Source: JAAXHH01 sp965202605 (GTDB taxonomy: Bacteria > JAAXHH01). Taken from it: a stretch of 64,000 bases of DNA. The position numbers and the translations under genes are program-made. The DNA is taken from the NCBI GenBank assembly GCA_965202605.1, contig OZ241838.1, forward strand, positions 1,116,001 to 1,180,000. The letters run 5' to 3'. The notes below the pieces were generated by a model. That model searched no databases, had not been told where the DNA came from, and saw nothing but the letters and a program-made list of their open reading frames with translations. Position 1 is the first letter of the stretch. Each line of letters starts with the position of its first letter. Below are positions 1-8,510 of this stretch, in pieces.

Positions 1-782
1 CGGATCGACCCGCGGGCCCCGTTTTCAAACCGCAACAGCACTTGGCAGACGTCGTCGTTTTCCACTTTCCCTGTTTCGCGTGGTATATCCAGTTTTCCTT
101 CCCGGTGTATCCGGCGCAGTTCGCCGAAGTGTTCTCCCGAGGTCAACAGGGGACGCTGCGTAATGTACACGGCCAGCTCCGCGTTCACCTCCGCGATCTC
201 ACCGACCAGCCATCTGGCCGCGTCGATCATGTATACTCCAAGGTCGCCCAGGGCGCCGGTACCCGCCTCGGCCTGCCGGAACCGCCAGGTGAGCGGGAAG
301 TCGGGCTGTCTGGCCCAGTCGAAGGACCAGTGGGCGTCGAAGGTGTGGATCCTGCCGGCCTTGCCCTCGCGCAGCAGTCGGGACAGGAGCCGCAGGGCCG
401 GGAACAGGCGCATACCCGATTGCACGCCGGTTTTAACCTTGCAGCGCTGGACCGCCGACCACATCTCCCGGGCCTGTAGCCCGGTCAGCGCGAGGGGCTT
501 CTCGCAGAAGACCGACTTCCCGGCCTCCATGGCCGCCAGGGCCAGGGGATGATGCAGGTGATGGGGCGTGGTGATACCGACAGCATCAATGTCGGCACGA
601 TTCAGCAACTCGTCCACGTCCCGGCACACGTGGGGAATGCCATACCGCTCCGCCAGGGTTCGGGCGCTCTCGATTCGCCGGCTGGCCACGGCGGCAAGCG
701 TCGCTTCCTTCCGCCACGCCTCCGCGTGGGAACAGGCGATGTGCCCGGCGCCGATCATGCCGATGCGAACGGAGTCTCTCAT
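1..782 (-). CDS. Gfo/Idh/MocA family oxidoreductase, C-terminus cut by window edge
   Basis: Reading the minus strand from the ATG at 782 gives an NAD(P)-dependent dehydrogenase of the Gfo/Idh/MocA family. The N-terminus shows the Rossmann start VRIGMIGAGHIA, followed by the family signature CEKPLALTG and a substrate-domain stretch SGMRLFPALR. The frame stays open to base 1, so the C-terminal part lies outside the window. The start lies only 15 bp after the stop of the M3 peptidase on the same strand, so the two are probably co-transcribed. The family oxidises or reduces sugars, inositols and related polyols; the substrate cannot be read from the sequence. Confidence 0.85.
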   Translation of the reverse strand, partial: MRDSVRIGMIGAGHIACSHAEAWRKEATLAAVASRRIESARTLAERYGIPHVCRDVDELLNRADIDAVGITTPHHLHHPLALAAMEAGKSVFCEKPLALTGLQAREMWSAVQRCKVKTGVQSGMRLFPALRLLSRLLREGKAGRIHTFDAHWSFDWARQPDFPLTWRFRQAEAGTGALGDLGVYMIDAARWLVGEIAEVNAELAVYITQRPLLTSGEHFGELRRIHREGKLDIPRETGKVENDDVCQVLLRFENGARGSI

Positions 783-797
783 GGTGAAATCCGCCGG

Positions 798-2918
798 TCA
801 AGACCGGGATGACGCCGCACCCGCTTCCGAACCGGCCTTCACGCCCGCTTCCACCAGTCCGCCCTGCCGAAGCAACGCGTCCGTGGTCGGTTCCCTTCCG
901 CGGAAATCCCTGAAGACGTCCATGGGATGCCGGCTGCCGCCGAGGGCGAGGATGGTATCGCGAAACCGCCCGCCCAGGCGGCGTATCTCCCCGTCGTTTT
1001 CCAGCCCCGCTTCTTCAAAGGCGGAAAAGGCGTCCGCGCTGAGCACTTCCGACCACTTGTAACTGTAGTATCCCGCGGCGTATCCGCCCGCGAAGATATG
1101 GGAAAACGAACAGAAGAACCGGTCTTCCTCCAGCGACGGCAGGATCAGCGTCTCCGCGTCGATCCGGCGTTGAACGTCCAGGATCGTTTCCGTTCCTTCC
1201 GGATCGAAATGTTCGTGCAGCTCCATGTCGAGCAGTCCGAAGTTCACCTGCCTGAGCGTGTTGCTGCCTTCCCGGAAAGTCCTGGCGCCGAGGAGGCGGT
1301 CGATGATTTCATCGGGAAGCGGTTCGCCAGTCTCGTAGTGCCGGGCCAGGCCGGTGAGCGTACCCCGGTCGTAACACCAGTTTTCCATGAACTGGCTGGC
1401 GATCTCCACCGCGTCCCATTCCACGTTGGATATGCCGGACGCCATGCCGTAATCTATGGTGGTCAGCATGTGCTGGAGGGCATGGCCGAACTCGTGAAAC
1501 AGGGTCTCCACCTCCCGGAACGTCATGAGGGAAGGCTTGCCGCCGACGGGCTTGCCCTGGTTGCAGATCATGTAGGCCACGGGCAGCCGGGCGGTCTGTC
1601 CGCCGGAAGCCATGACCGCGCTCCGGCCCACGAGCGTATCCATCCACGCACCGCCCTGCTTCTCCGCTGGACGGCTGTAGGGATCCAGGTAGAAGGCCGC
1701 CATGGGTTCGTCCCGGCCGTTGAGTACCTGAAAATACTGAACGTCCTCGTGCCACACCGGCGCTTCGCCCGTCGCCTCCTCCAGTCGTACCCCGAAAAGG
1801 CGTTCCGTGAGTTCGAACAGTCCACTCAACACGCGCGGAAGCGGGAAATAGGGCCTCAGTTCTTCGTCCTTCAGGTCGTAGCGTGACTCTCGAAGCCGTT
1901 CCGACCAGTAAGGGACGTCCCAGTGCTTCAGTTCGTCGTCGCTATCCACTTCGGCCAGCGCCTTCAGCGCCTCCATGTCCTGTTCGGCCGCACCGCGGCC
2001 CGCCCTGCGTAGTTCATTGAGCAGTTCACGAACAGATGCGGCGTCTGTCGCCATCTTCCGGCTCAGGCTCAATTCCGAGAAAGTATCGAATCCGAGCAGT
2101 TTGGATTTTTGGATCCGGAGGGATATGATTTCCCTGGCTATGTCGGTATTGTCCCACTGGCCGTCAGACGCCTTTGAAATGAAGGCGCGGTACATCTTCT
2201 CCCGCAGGTCGCGGCGCTTGCCGTGCTGCATGAACGGCATGAAACTCGGATAGTCCAGCGTGAGGACCCAGGGACCCTCCTGTGCATTGGCCTGATCGTG
2301 TCCCTCCTGCCTGGCCGTGTCGGCGGCCAGTTCGAGGAGCGTGTCGGGAAGACCGTCGACTTCTTCTGCCTTCTTCAGCGTTACCTTGAAGGCCTTGGTC
2401 GCGTCGAGGACGTTGTTGGAGAACTTCGTGCTCAGTTCGGCCAGCCGCTGGCTGATCTCATTGTACCGGTCGCGGTCATCGTCATCCAGGCCCACGCCGT
2501 TCAATTCCGCTTCGCGAATGGCCGATTCCAGGATCCTCTGCTGGGCAGGATCGAAACCCCGCGCTTCCTCGCTGTCCCGCAATGCGCAATAGGCCCGGTA
2601 CAGGGGCTTGCTCTGGCCAAGCCGGTTGCTGAACTTGACCACTTCCGCGAGCAGGGGATCGTAGACTTCGCGCAGTTCGGGCGAGTTCTTCACCCCGTGC
2701 AGGTGAGACACGATGCCCCAGGTGCGGCCCAGGTCGTCCTCGATTCTTTCGAGCGGGTCCATGAGCGCATGCCAGGTGTGCGGCGCCGTCTCCTCGAGCC
2801 GGGCCACCGCCTGTTCGCAGGTCTCGAGTATGGCGCGGATACCGGGTTCGATGTGATGGGTCTCGATCCGGTCGAAGGGGGGGAGATCGTCCCAGTTGAG
2901 TAGCGGATTCTTGTCCAT
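798..2918 (-). CDS. prlC: M3 family oligopeptidase (oligopeptidase A-like)
   Basis: A 706-residue zinc metallopeptidase of family M3. The catalytic zinc motif HEFGH lies at about residue 474 within TLFHEFGHALQ, and the downstream glutamate ligand region is NVEWDAVEIASQFMENW. The N-terminal helical region (NPLLNWDDLPPFDRI) and overall length fit oligopeptidase A, which degrades short peptides and cleaved signal peptides in the cytoplasm. No signal peptide is seen. A purine-rich AAGG stretch lies upstream of the ATG. It precedes the Gfo/Idh gene by 15 bp. The presence of two oligopeptide ABC operons in this window fits a peptide-using lifestyle, but a direct link is inference. Confidence 0.93.
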   Translation of the reverse strand: MDKNPLLNWDDLPPFDRIETHHIEPGIRAILETCEQAVARLEETAPHTWHALMDPLERIEDDLGRTWGIVSHLHGVKNSPELREVYDPLLAEVVKFSNRLGQSKPLYRAYCALRDSEEARGFDPAQQRILESAIREAELNGVGLDDDDRDRYNEISQRLAELSTKFSNNVLDATKAFKVTLKKAEEVDGLPDTLLELAADTARQEGHDQANAQEGPWVLTLDYPSFMPFMQHGKRRDLREKMYRAFISKASDGQWDNTDIAREIISLRIQKSKLLGFDTFSELSLSRKMATDAASVRELLNELRRAGRGAAEQDMEALKALAEVDSDDELKHWDVPYWSERLRESRYDLKDEELRPYFPLPRVLSGLFELTERLFGVRLEEATGEAPVWHEDVQYFQVLNGRDEPMAAFYLDPYSRPAEKQGGAWMDTLVGRSAVMASGGQTARLPVAYMICNQGKPVGGKPSLMTFREVETLFHEFGHALQHMLTTIDYGMASGISNVEWDAVEIASQFMENWCYDRGTLTGLARHYETGEPLPDEIIDRLLGARTFREGSNTLRQVNFGLLDMELHEHFDPEGTETILDVQRRIDAETLILPSLEEDRFFCSFSHIFAGGYAAGYYSYKWSEVLSADAFSAFEEAGLENDGEIRRLGGRFRDTILALGGSRHPMDVFRDFRGREPTTDALLRQGGLVEAGVKAGSEAGAASSRS

Positions 2919-3060
2919 TCTGATCGCCTTGCCTTTTTATTGCGTACGTTTATCTTGGGGTACGAACGGCGCCGGGATACAGGCGCGAGAACCGTAGCAA
3001 ATTACGAATTGCCATGGCTTAAATCAACCTATCATTTCCTGCCGGGCCGGAACGGAACGC

Positions 3061-4227
3061 ATGACTGAAAAGCGATTCAAGCGGCGGCTGCAGCGGTACC
3101 CCGCCGTAAGCGATCTGCGAAGACTGACGCGTAAAAGACTGCCCCACATCGCCTGGGAATATCTCGACTGCGGAACGGGAGACGAACGGGCGGTGGCGAG
3201 GAACCTGGAGCGCATGGCGGAAGTTACCCTCGCCCCGGTGTTCATGAAGGGCAATCTGAAAACCGATCTGACCAAAACGCTCTTCGGCCGTACCTACAGC
3301 GTGCCCTTCGGCATGTCCCCGGTGGGGCTGACCGGGCTCATGTGGCCCCGTGCCGAGTTCATCCTGGCCGCCACGGCCGCGAAATACCGCTTTCCGTACT
3401 GCCTGAGCACGGTGGCCACGCAATCGCCCGAGTCGGTCGGCCCCATCGTGGGCGACATGGGCTGGTTTCAGCTCTATCCGCCCAGGCGTCGGGAAATACG
3501 GGACGATCTGCTGAAGCGCGCGATGGATGCGGGGTTCCATACGCTGGCGGTGACCGCGGACGTGCCCGTGGGCAGCCGCAGGGAACGGACCAGCCGGGCC
3601 GGGCTCGAGACTCCGCCCCGGATCACTGCCCGGTTCGTCTATGAAGCGCTGAAACATCCCACCTGGACCATGGAGACCCTGATCGCGGGACTGCCCAGGC
3701 TCAGGGCCATCGAAAAGTACGCCGATTCGAAGCAGATGGGAGAGGTGGCGAGCTACGTGGGCCAGGAACTGGGCGGTACCCTCGACTGGCAATATATCAG
3801 CGAAGTCCGCGATATCTGGGACGGACCGGTGATCGTCAAGGGCATCATGCATCCCGATGACGCGGAGAAGGCGGTCGAGGTGGGCATGGACGGCATCCAG
3901 GTCTCGAACCACGGCGCCCGCCAGTTTGACGGCACGCTCGCCGCCATCGACGCGCTGCCCCCCATCGTCCGCCAGGTCGACGGACGCGCCCGCGTCCTGT
4001 TCGACAGCGGCGTACGCACCGGCCTGGACATCATCCGGGCCCTCTCGCTCGGAGCCGATTTCGTCATGCTCGGCCGCGCGTTCATGTACGGCGTGGGGGC
4101 TTTCGGGAAAACCGGCGGCGATCACGCCTTCGAGATCCTGAAGGCCGACCTCGAAGTGAACATGGCCAACCTGGGATGCGCCACCGTGGACGAAATTCCC
4201 GCGCCCGTTCAGCCGGAATCCCCGTAG
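3061..4227 (+). CDS. FMN-dependent alpha-hydroxy-acid oxidase/dehydrogenase (LldD-like)
   Basis: A 388-residue TIM-barrel flavoenzyme of the lactate dehydrogenase/glycolate oxidase family. The N-terminus carries the family stretch LPHIAWEYLDCGTGDE. The FMN region is VPFGMSPVGLTG, the substrate tyrosine lies in WFQLYPP, and the catalytic histidine is H284 in SNHGARQFDG. The C-terminal barrel shows the flavin phosphate site (DSGVRTGLDIIRALSLGADFV region). It oxidises a 2-hydroxyacid to a 2-oxoacid; L-lactate, glycolate and mandelate cannot be told apart here. It is transcribed divergently from the M3 peptidase. A 25-bp direct repeat begins at the first base after its TAG stop. Confidence 0.9.
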   Translation: MTEKRFKRRLQRYPAVSDLRRLTRKRLPHIAWEYLDCGTGDERAVARNLERMAEVTLAPVFMKGNLKTDLTKTLFGRTYSVPFGMSPVGLTGLMWPRAEFILAATAAKYRFPYCLSTVATQSPESVGPIVGDMGWFQLYPPRRREIRDDLLKRAMDAGFHTLAVTADVPVGSRRERTSRAGLETPPRITARFVYEALKHPTWTMETLIAGLPRLRAIEKYADSKQMGEVASYVGQELGGTLDWQYISEVRDIWDGPVIVKGIMHPDDAEKAVEVGMDGIQVSNHGARQFDGTLAAIDALPPIVRQVDGRARVLFDSGVRTGLDIIRALSLGADFVMLGRAFMYGVGAFGKTGGDHAFEILKADLEVNMANLGCATVDEIPAPVQPESP

Positions 4228-4283
4228 CAGACCGGACAGACCCCGCAAGACCACCTGCCAGACCGGACAGACCCGGCAAGACC
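4228..4283. repeat. Two 25-bp direct repeats directly after a stop codon
   Basis: Copies at 4228-4252 and 4259-4283 (unit begins cagaccggacagaccc) differ at one base and are separated by 6 bp. The first copy starts at the base following the TAG of the hydroxyacid oxidase gene. The repeat lies in the gap before the convergent MFS gene. No clear rho-independent hairpin was seen in it. Confidence 0.9.
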
Positions 4284-4346
4284 GCGCTTACCTGAACTCG
4301 TACCGGGTATCTGCACGCACCTTCCTGCCGCTCACCGGCCAGACAG

Positions 4347-5600
4347 TCAACCTGCCGCTTCCGCCTGCGCTTCACGGCCCGTCCTCCGCGTGTACAGCAG
4401 GCTGCAGAACCCCAGCGCGACGGAAAAGACCGTTCCGATCACCGCCAGCAGCAGCATCCCGCCCTGTTCGAAGAGGAATCCCGTAACCAGGCTGGCTGAG
4501 CTCGCCGCCAGCGCGATGTACATTTCGTTGACGCCCTGTACCCGGCCCCGTTCCAGGGGAGCGAGCGCGTTGGACAGCAGGGACGAGCCGGCGATGAAAC
4601 AGAAATTCCATCCCAGGCCCAGGAGGAAGAGGGCGATCGCGAGCGGAATGAACCGGGGCGATATGGGCGCGATCACGCAGGAGACGACGAGGATGATCAT
4701 GCCCCATTTGATCACGTCGTGCTGCCCCCACCGCATAATCAGGCGGCCGGTTATGCCGGAAACGCCGAACATGCCGATGGCGTGGGCCATGATGACCCAC
4801 GAGATCAGCCACGTGCCATGGTCGTGGTGGCTCATGTGCAGAGGCGTGATCACCATGAGCAGCGTCATGACGAACTGGCCGATCACCATGGCCGCGATGC
4901 CGTACCGGACGTGCACGTTGCGGAGGATTTCCCGCACGGGGCGGGCCGTGCTGTCGTCGATATCCGGGGAGTCCGAAGGTTTGATGCGCCGGGCGAGGTC
5001 CAGGGGATCGGGGCGTACCAGGAAGACGGTCAGGAGGATCGCCGCCAGGCTCAGGCCCGCGCCGACTACGAAGGGGCCCGACATGGGCGGATAGCCGTAT
5101 TGCGCGATCCAGATCCCCGCCGGCGCCACCATCATGGCGCCGCCGATGGCGCTGATGGTACCGGCGGACACGATTCTGCCGATGATGCGCGCCCGTTCGG
5201 ACTCGGGATAGATTTCGGCGCCGATGAACCGCGCCTGCTCGGCGGAACTCCGGGCCATGCCGGCGAAGAATGATGCGATGCAGAACCCCGCGAAGGAATG
5301 GACGGCCACGCTCCAGAAGCTCGTCACCGCGGCGATCAGGGACGCGAGGTAGCCCGCCGTCAGTCCGGCCCGCCGGCCCATGCGGTCCATGATCCAGCCG
5401 AAAGGGAAGGCGCTGATCGAGCGGGCCAGAAAGGCGATGGTCATGGGCACGCCCGTCATCCGCTCGCTGTCGGCCAGCTGCGCGGCGAGGATGGGCACAA
5501 CCGTGAATGCCGCGACCTGCGTGGCGCCGAACAGGGCCTGGGTGACGAAAAGGGTATGCGTGATCCGGCTGCGGACCGACTGAAGCTGTTCCGGTTCCAT
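4347..5600 (-). CDS. MFS transporter
   Basis: A major facilitator superfamily permease of 417 residues with about twelve hydrophobic segments. The cytoplasmic loop signature after TM2 is recognisable as WIMDRMGRRAGLT, and a matching internal repeat, ITGRLIMRWGQHDV, occurs after the central loop. The ATG at 5600 (MEPEQLQSV) was chosen over an upstream in-frame start at 5624 because GGAG lies five bases before it. The substrate is unknown. It lies 93 bp downstream of the DUF2961 enzyme on the same strand, so a role in uptake or export of a sugar product is possible but is inference. Confidence 0.88.
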   Translation of the reverse strand: MEPEQLQSVRSRITHTLFVTQALFGATQVAAFTVVPILAAQLADSERMTGVPMTIAFLARSISAFPFGWIMDRMGRRAGLTAGYLASLIAAVTSFWSVAVHSFAGFCIASFFAGMARSSAEQARFIGAEIYPESERARIIGRIVSAGTISAIGGAMMVAPAGIWIAQYGYPPMSGPFVVGAGLSLAAILLTVFLVRPDPLDLARRIKPSDSPDIDDSTARPVREILRNVHVRYGIAAMVIGQFVMTLLMVITPLHMSHHDHGTWLISWVIMAHAIGMFGVSGITGRLIMRWGQHDVIKWGMIILVVSCVIAPISPRFIPLAIALFLLGLGWNFCFIAGSSLLSNALAPLERGRVQGVNEMYIALAASSASLVTGFLFEQGGMLLLAVIGTVFSVALGFCSLLYTRRTGREAQAEAAG

Positions 5601-5693
5601 TTCGCTCCCGCGGCCGGTGCGCACGCCGGTCGGCCGCGTGTATCGCTACTCCCGCGGCCCCGAATCCGCTCCGGCCGGCCGCGCGACGATATC

Positions 5694-6782
5694 TCAGATG
5701 ACTTCCAGTCGATCCCGGTCCGGAAGTGGGGGGAAGGGCTCACTCGGCAGGGTCTGGTACCAGAAGGCCACCGAAGCGACATCGTCCTGGAGTGCCTGGT
5801 AGGGGCCGCCCTCGGCAAAACCGAGCAGCTGCCGCCATCCGAGCGCCTGGATCGTTACCCTGAGGTCCTCCTCGAACCGCACGGGGTCGGACACGTGCCA
5901 CCGGTACATGCCGAACCGCTGCTGGGACTTGTACATGCCGTCTGGACAGATGACCTGGGGCATGCCGGCGTATGGCGTGGTGTATTCCACGTACCGGCCG
6001 TCGATATCGAAGTTGTACGAACCGCAGAAGTAGTCCTCGACGCCCGTGCCGCAGATCGTCGGGAACTCGTCGTCCCCGTCGATGTAGAACTTGATCTCGC
6101 CCTCGCCCCACCATCCGTTGCTGTTGGAGCCCCACGCCATGTAGGTGCCGACGTAATGGCCGTGGCCCTTGACGCCGTCGAGAATGGTGTACACCTCCTT
6201 GTACGGGACGGGGTTCACCCGCCTGAAGTTCGCGTGGAAGTAGCCGATGTCGTCGGGGACCTCGGTCAGCGTGTAGTCGATCTGGTAGTACACGCGCATC
6301 TTCTCGTCGGCGATATTCTCCAGCGTGATGCGGCAACGCTTGCGGAAGGGCATCTCCCAGTAGCAGTTGAAGGAGCTGGCCGGGTTCACGCACACGGCCA
6401 GCGACGACACGTGGGCGTATTCGCTCCAGCCGCAGGCGAAGAAATCGCCCAGGGGGCACTCCACGGAGGGATGCTCCTCGTTGTCCCAGTAGATGCGAAG
6501 GATGGCGAAGCGCCAGTGGCCGGTGGGCGTCAGCCAGATATGCTGTATGGCCCCCGAGCCTTCGATATCGGCCATCGTCAGCGTCTCGCCGGCTTCTATG
6601 TCGAATGAGGGGGAAATCTTCCAACCCTGCCCCAGGTGCCGCGCGTTGTGGGCTCCGGTGCCCTCCGTGGCCATGCCGCCCCGGCCTTTTCCGCCGTCCG
6701 TGTTTTCCGGCGAGATGGACCGCGTGCGGGCGCGCGACAACCGCGGCAGGTTTCCCATGTCCATGCCCAGTCCGTTGAACAT
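5694..6782 (-). CDS. DUF2961 / glycoside hydrolase family 172-like protein
   Basis: A 362-residue protein with the DUF2961 pattern, now GH172 in carbohydrate-enzyme classification. Recognisable stretches are GAHNARHLGQGWKISPS, GSGAIQHIWLT, CPLGDFFACGW and CGTGVEDYFCGSYNF. Characterised family members act on fructofuranosides or arabinofuranosides; the substrate here is not known. No signal peptide is apparent, so it is probably cytoplasmic, or exported by an unseen route. The start at 6782 was chosen because AGGAGGAG lies nine bases upstream; an upstream in-frame start at 6833 would sit inside the promoter region shared with the divergent DsbA-like gene. It probably shares a transcript with the MFS gene downstream. 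Confidence 0.87.
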   Translation of the reverse strand: MFNGLGMDMGNLPRLSRARTRSISPENTDGGKGRGGMATEGTGAHNARHLGQGWKISPSFDIEAGETLTMADIEGSGAIQHIWLTPTGHWRFAILRIYWDNEEHPSVECPLGDFFACGWSEYAHVSSLAVCVNPASSFNCYWEMPFRKRCRITLENIADEKMRVYYQIDYTLTEVPDDIGYFHANFRRVNPVPYKEVYTILDGVKGHGHYVGTYMAWGSNSNGWWGEGEIKFYIDGDDEFPTICGTGVEDYFCGSYNFDIDGRYVEYTTPYAGMPQVICPDGMYKSQQRFGMYRWHVSDPVRFEEDLRVTIQALGWRQLLGFAEGGPYQALQDDVASVAFWYQTLPSEPFPPLPDRDRLEVI

Positions 6783-6809
6783 ATGCGCATCTCCTCCTGA
6801 TATATACCC

Positions 6810-6839
6810 TTGAAAAAGTGATCTCGGCTTCACTATAAT
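6810..6839 (+). promoter_or_regulatory. Sigma-70-type promoter for the DsbA-like gene
   Basis: TTGAAA at 6810-6815 and a perfect TATAAT at 6834-6839 are separated by 18 bp. The predicted transcript start is about 60 bases before the ATG at 6907. The site lies in the divergent gap between the DUF2961 gene and the DsbA-like gene. Confidence 0.6.
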
Positions 6840-6906
6840 ACGTTCCGCGATTACACTCGCACAGGTCTTTTTGGCCGGTTATTGTCGACTTGACGGAAGG
6901 GGTACC

Positions 6907-7530
6907 ATGCGGCGCGACGTGCTCTACTACATCGCCGATCCCATGTGCTCCTGGTGCTGGGGTTTCAGTCCCGTGCTGGAGGCGGTTTCCGGCGTGCTCC
7001 CGGACGAGATTCCCATACGCTACGTCATGGGCGGCCTGGCCCGGGATTCGGAAGAACCCATGCCCGAAGAAACCCGGTCCTATGTGCAGTCCCAGTGGCG
7101 GCTTGTAGCCGAACGGACGGGGGCGGAATTCAACTGGGATTTCTGGACGGACTGCGAGCCCAGGAGATCGACCTACCCGGCCTGCCGTGCCGTCATCGCC
7201 GCCGGAATGCAGCGGCCGGAAGGGACCGGTGAGATGTTTCAGGCCATCCAGCACGCCTATTATCTCGAGGCCCGCAACCCATCGGAGGTGGAAACGCTCG
7301 TACAGCTGGCCGGGGAACTGAACCTCGATACGCAACGATTCTCCGGGGACCTCCAGTCCAACCACACCGACGAACTGCTCCACAAGGACTTCGAACTGCG
7401 CCGGTCCCTCCACGCCGACAAGTTCCCCACCATGATCCTGGAGCACGACGACAACCAGTTGTGGCTGGCTTACGGATACGATGACGCAGAACTGGTGGTA
7501 GACCTGCTGACTTCGGCGCTGCTCTCCTGA
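6907..7530 (+). CDS. DsbA-family (FrnE-like) thioredoxin-fold protein
   Basis: A 207-residue thioredoxin-fold protein with the active-site motif CSWC in YIADPMCSWCWGFSP, close to the N-terminus. This arrangement is typical of the cytoplasmic FrnE/2-hydroxychromene-isomerase branch of the DsbA family rather than periplasmic DsbA, and no signal peptide is present. The C-terminal half carries the helical insertion and the final strand region FPTMILEHDDNQLWLAYGY. The start at 6907 has a good ribosome site (GGAAGGGG) and follows a consensus-like promoter. The likely role is dithiol/disulfide chemistry or thiol-dependent isomerisation; the substrate is unknown. Confidence 0.88.
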   Translation: MRRDVLYYIADPMCSWCWGFSPVLEAVSGVLPDEIPIRYVMGGLARDSEEPMPEETRSYVQSQWRLVAERTGAEFNWDFWTDCEPRRSTYPACRAVIAAGMQRPEGTGEMFQAIQHAYYLEARNPSEVETLVQLAGELNLDTQRFSGDLQSNHTDELLHKDFELRRSLHADKFPTMILEHDDNQLWLAYGYDDAELVVDLLTSALLS

Positions 7531-7558
7531 CGGCTGTCCGCGTGGTCCGTGCGGTCCG

Positions 7559-8479
7559 CTACATTCCTTCGACCCTGGGATCGATCCACATATACACCAA
7601 ATCCACCAGGATGTTGGCGCAGACCACCATCGCGGCCGAAAACAGCACGACGCCCATGATCATGGGTACGTCGAGATTGAAGACCGATTGCAGGGCCAGC
7701 ACGCCCAGTCCGGGCAGGGCGAATACGTTTTCGGTGAACACCACGCCGCCCATGAGGGCGGCCATGTCGAGGCCCAGGATGGTGATGACGGGAATCACCG
7801 CGTTTCGCAGTCCATGCTTGAACAGCACGACATACTCGGGAACCCCCTTGGCGCGGGCCACGCGCACGTAGTCGGCGTTCAGCACCTCCACCATGTTCGT
7901 GTGGACCAGCCGGGCGTAGTAACCCGTAATCACCAGGGCAAGGGTCGCCGCGGGCAGGATGACGTGGGTCCAGCCGGCCCAGCCGCCCACCGGAAACACC
8001 CCGGTCCGATAGGCCAGGTAGTACTGCAGCATGCGGGCCAGCCAGAAGACGGGCAGGGAGATAGCCACCAGGGATACGATCAGCACCGCCCGGTCGATGG
8101 TCCGGCCCCGGTACTTCGCTGTCAGGACGCCAAGCGGTACGCTCATCAGCATCCACAGGCAAACCGCGGTCAGGGCAAGGGCGAAAGTTACGGGGAACCG
8201 TGCCAGAATGGCGTCCAGCACCCGTTCTCCCGTCACCAGGGACGTACCCAGGTCGCCCCGCAGCAGGTTGCCGATGTAGCGTCCGTACTGCACGGCCAGC
8301 GGATCGTCGAATCCCATTTCCGAGCGGATTCGTTCGATCGTCTCGGCATCCGCGTTGGCCCCCGCGTATACCCTGACGGGATCGGCCGGAACCGCGTGGA
8401 CGATCAGAAACGTAATCACCGTGGTCCCCCACAGGATCACGGCGGCCCAGCCCAGCCGGCGCAGGATCCTGCTCAACAT
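7559..8479 (-). CDS. Peptide ABC transporter permease, DppB/OppB type
   Basis: A 306-residue inner-membrane permease with six predicted membrane segments. The first begins at residue 1 (MLSRILRRLGWAAVILWG) and the conserved PADPVRVYAG segment follows. The EAA-type cytoplasmic loop that docks an ATPase is visible as YVRVARAKGVPEYVVLFKHG. It is the last gene of a minus-strand operon that also encodes a binding lipoprotein and a DppC-type permease. No ATPase gene occurs in this cluster, so it may use ATPases encoded elsewhere, for instance the pair at 20-22 kb. Confidence 0.93.
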   Translation of the reverse strand: MLSRILRRLGWAAVILWGTTVITFLIVHAVPADPVRVYAGANADAETIERIRSEMGFDDPLAVQYGRYIGNLLRGDLGTSLVTGERVLDAILARFPVTFALALTAVCLWMLMSVPLGVLTAKYRGRTIDRAVLIVSLVAISLPVFWLARMLQYYLAYRTGVFPVGGWAGWTHVILPAATLALVITGYYARLVHTNMVEVLNADYVRVARAKGVPEYVVLFKHGLRNAVIPVITILGLDMAALMGGVVFTENVFALPGLGVLALQSVFNLDVPMIMGVVLFSAAMVVCANILVDLVYMWIDPRVEGM

Positions 8480-8510
8480 GGTGGTTTCCTTATTGGGTTT
8501 CGGTTCGCTT

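Noticed and set aside
5298..6608. Long plus-strand open frame of 436 codons
   Set aside because: It is antisense to the MFS and DUF2961 genes, its translation has no recognisable domain, and it reads as a low-complexity shadow typical of high-GC DNA.
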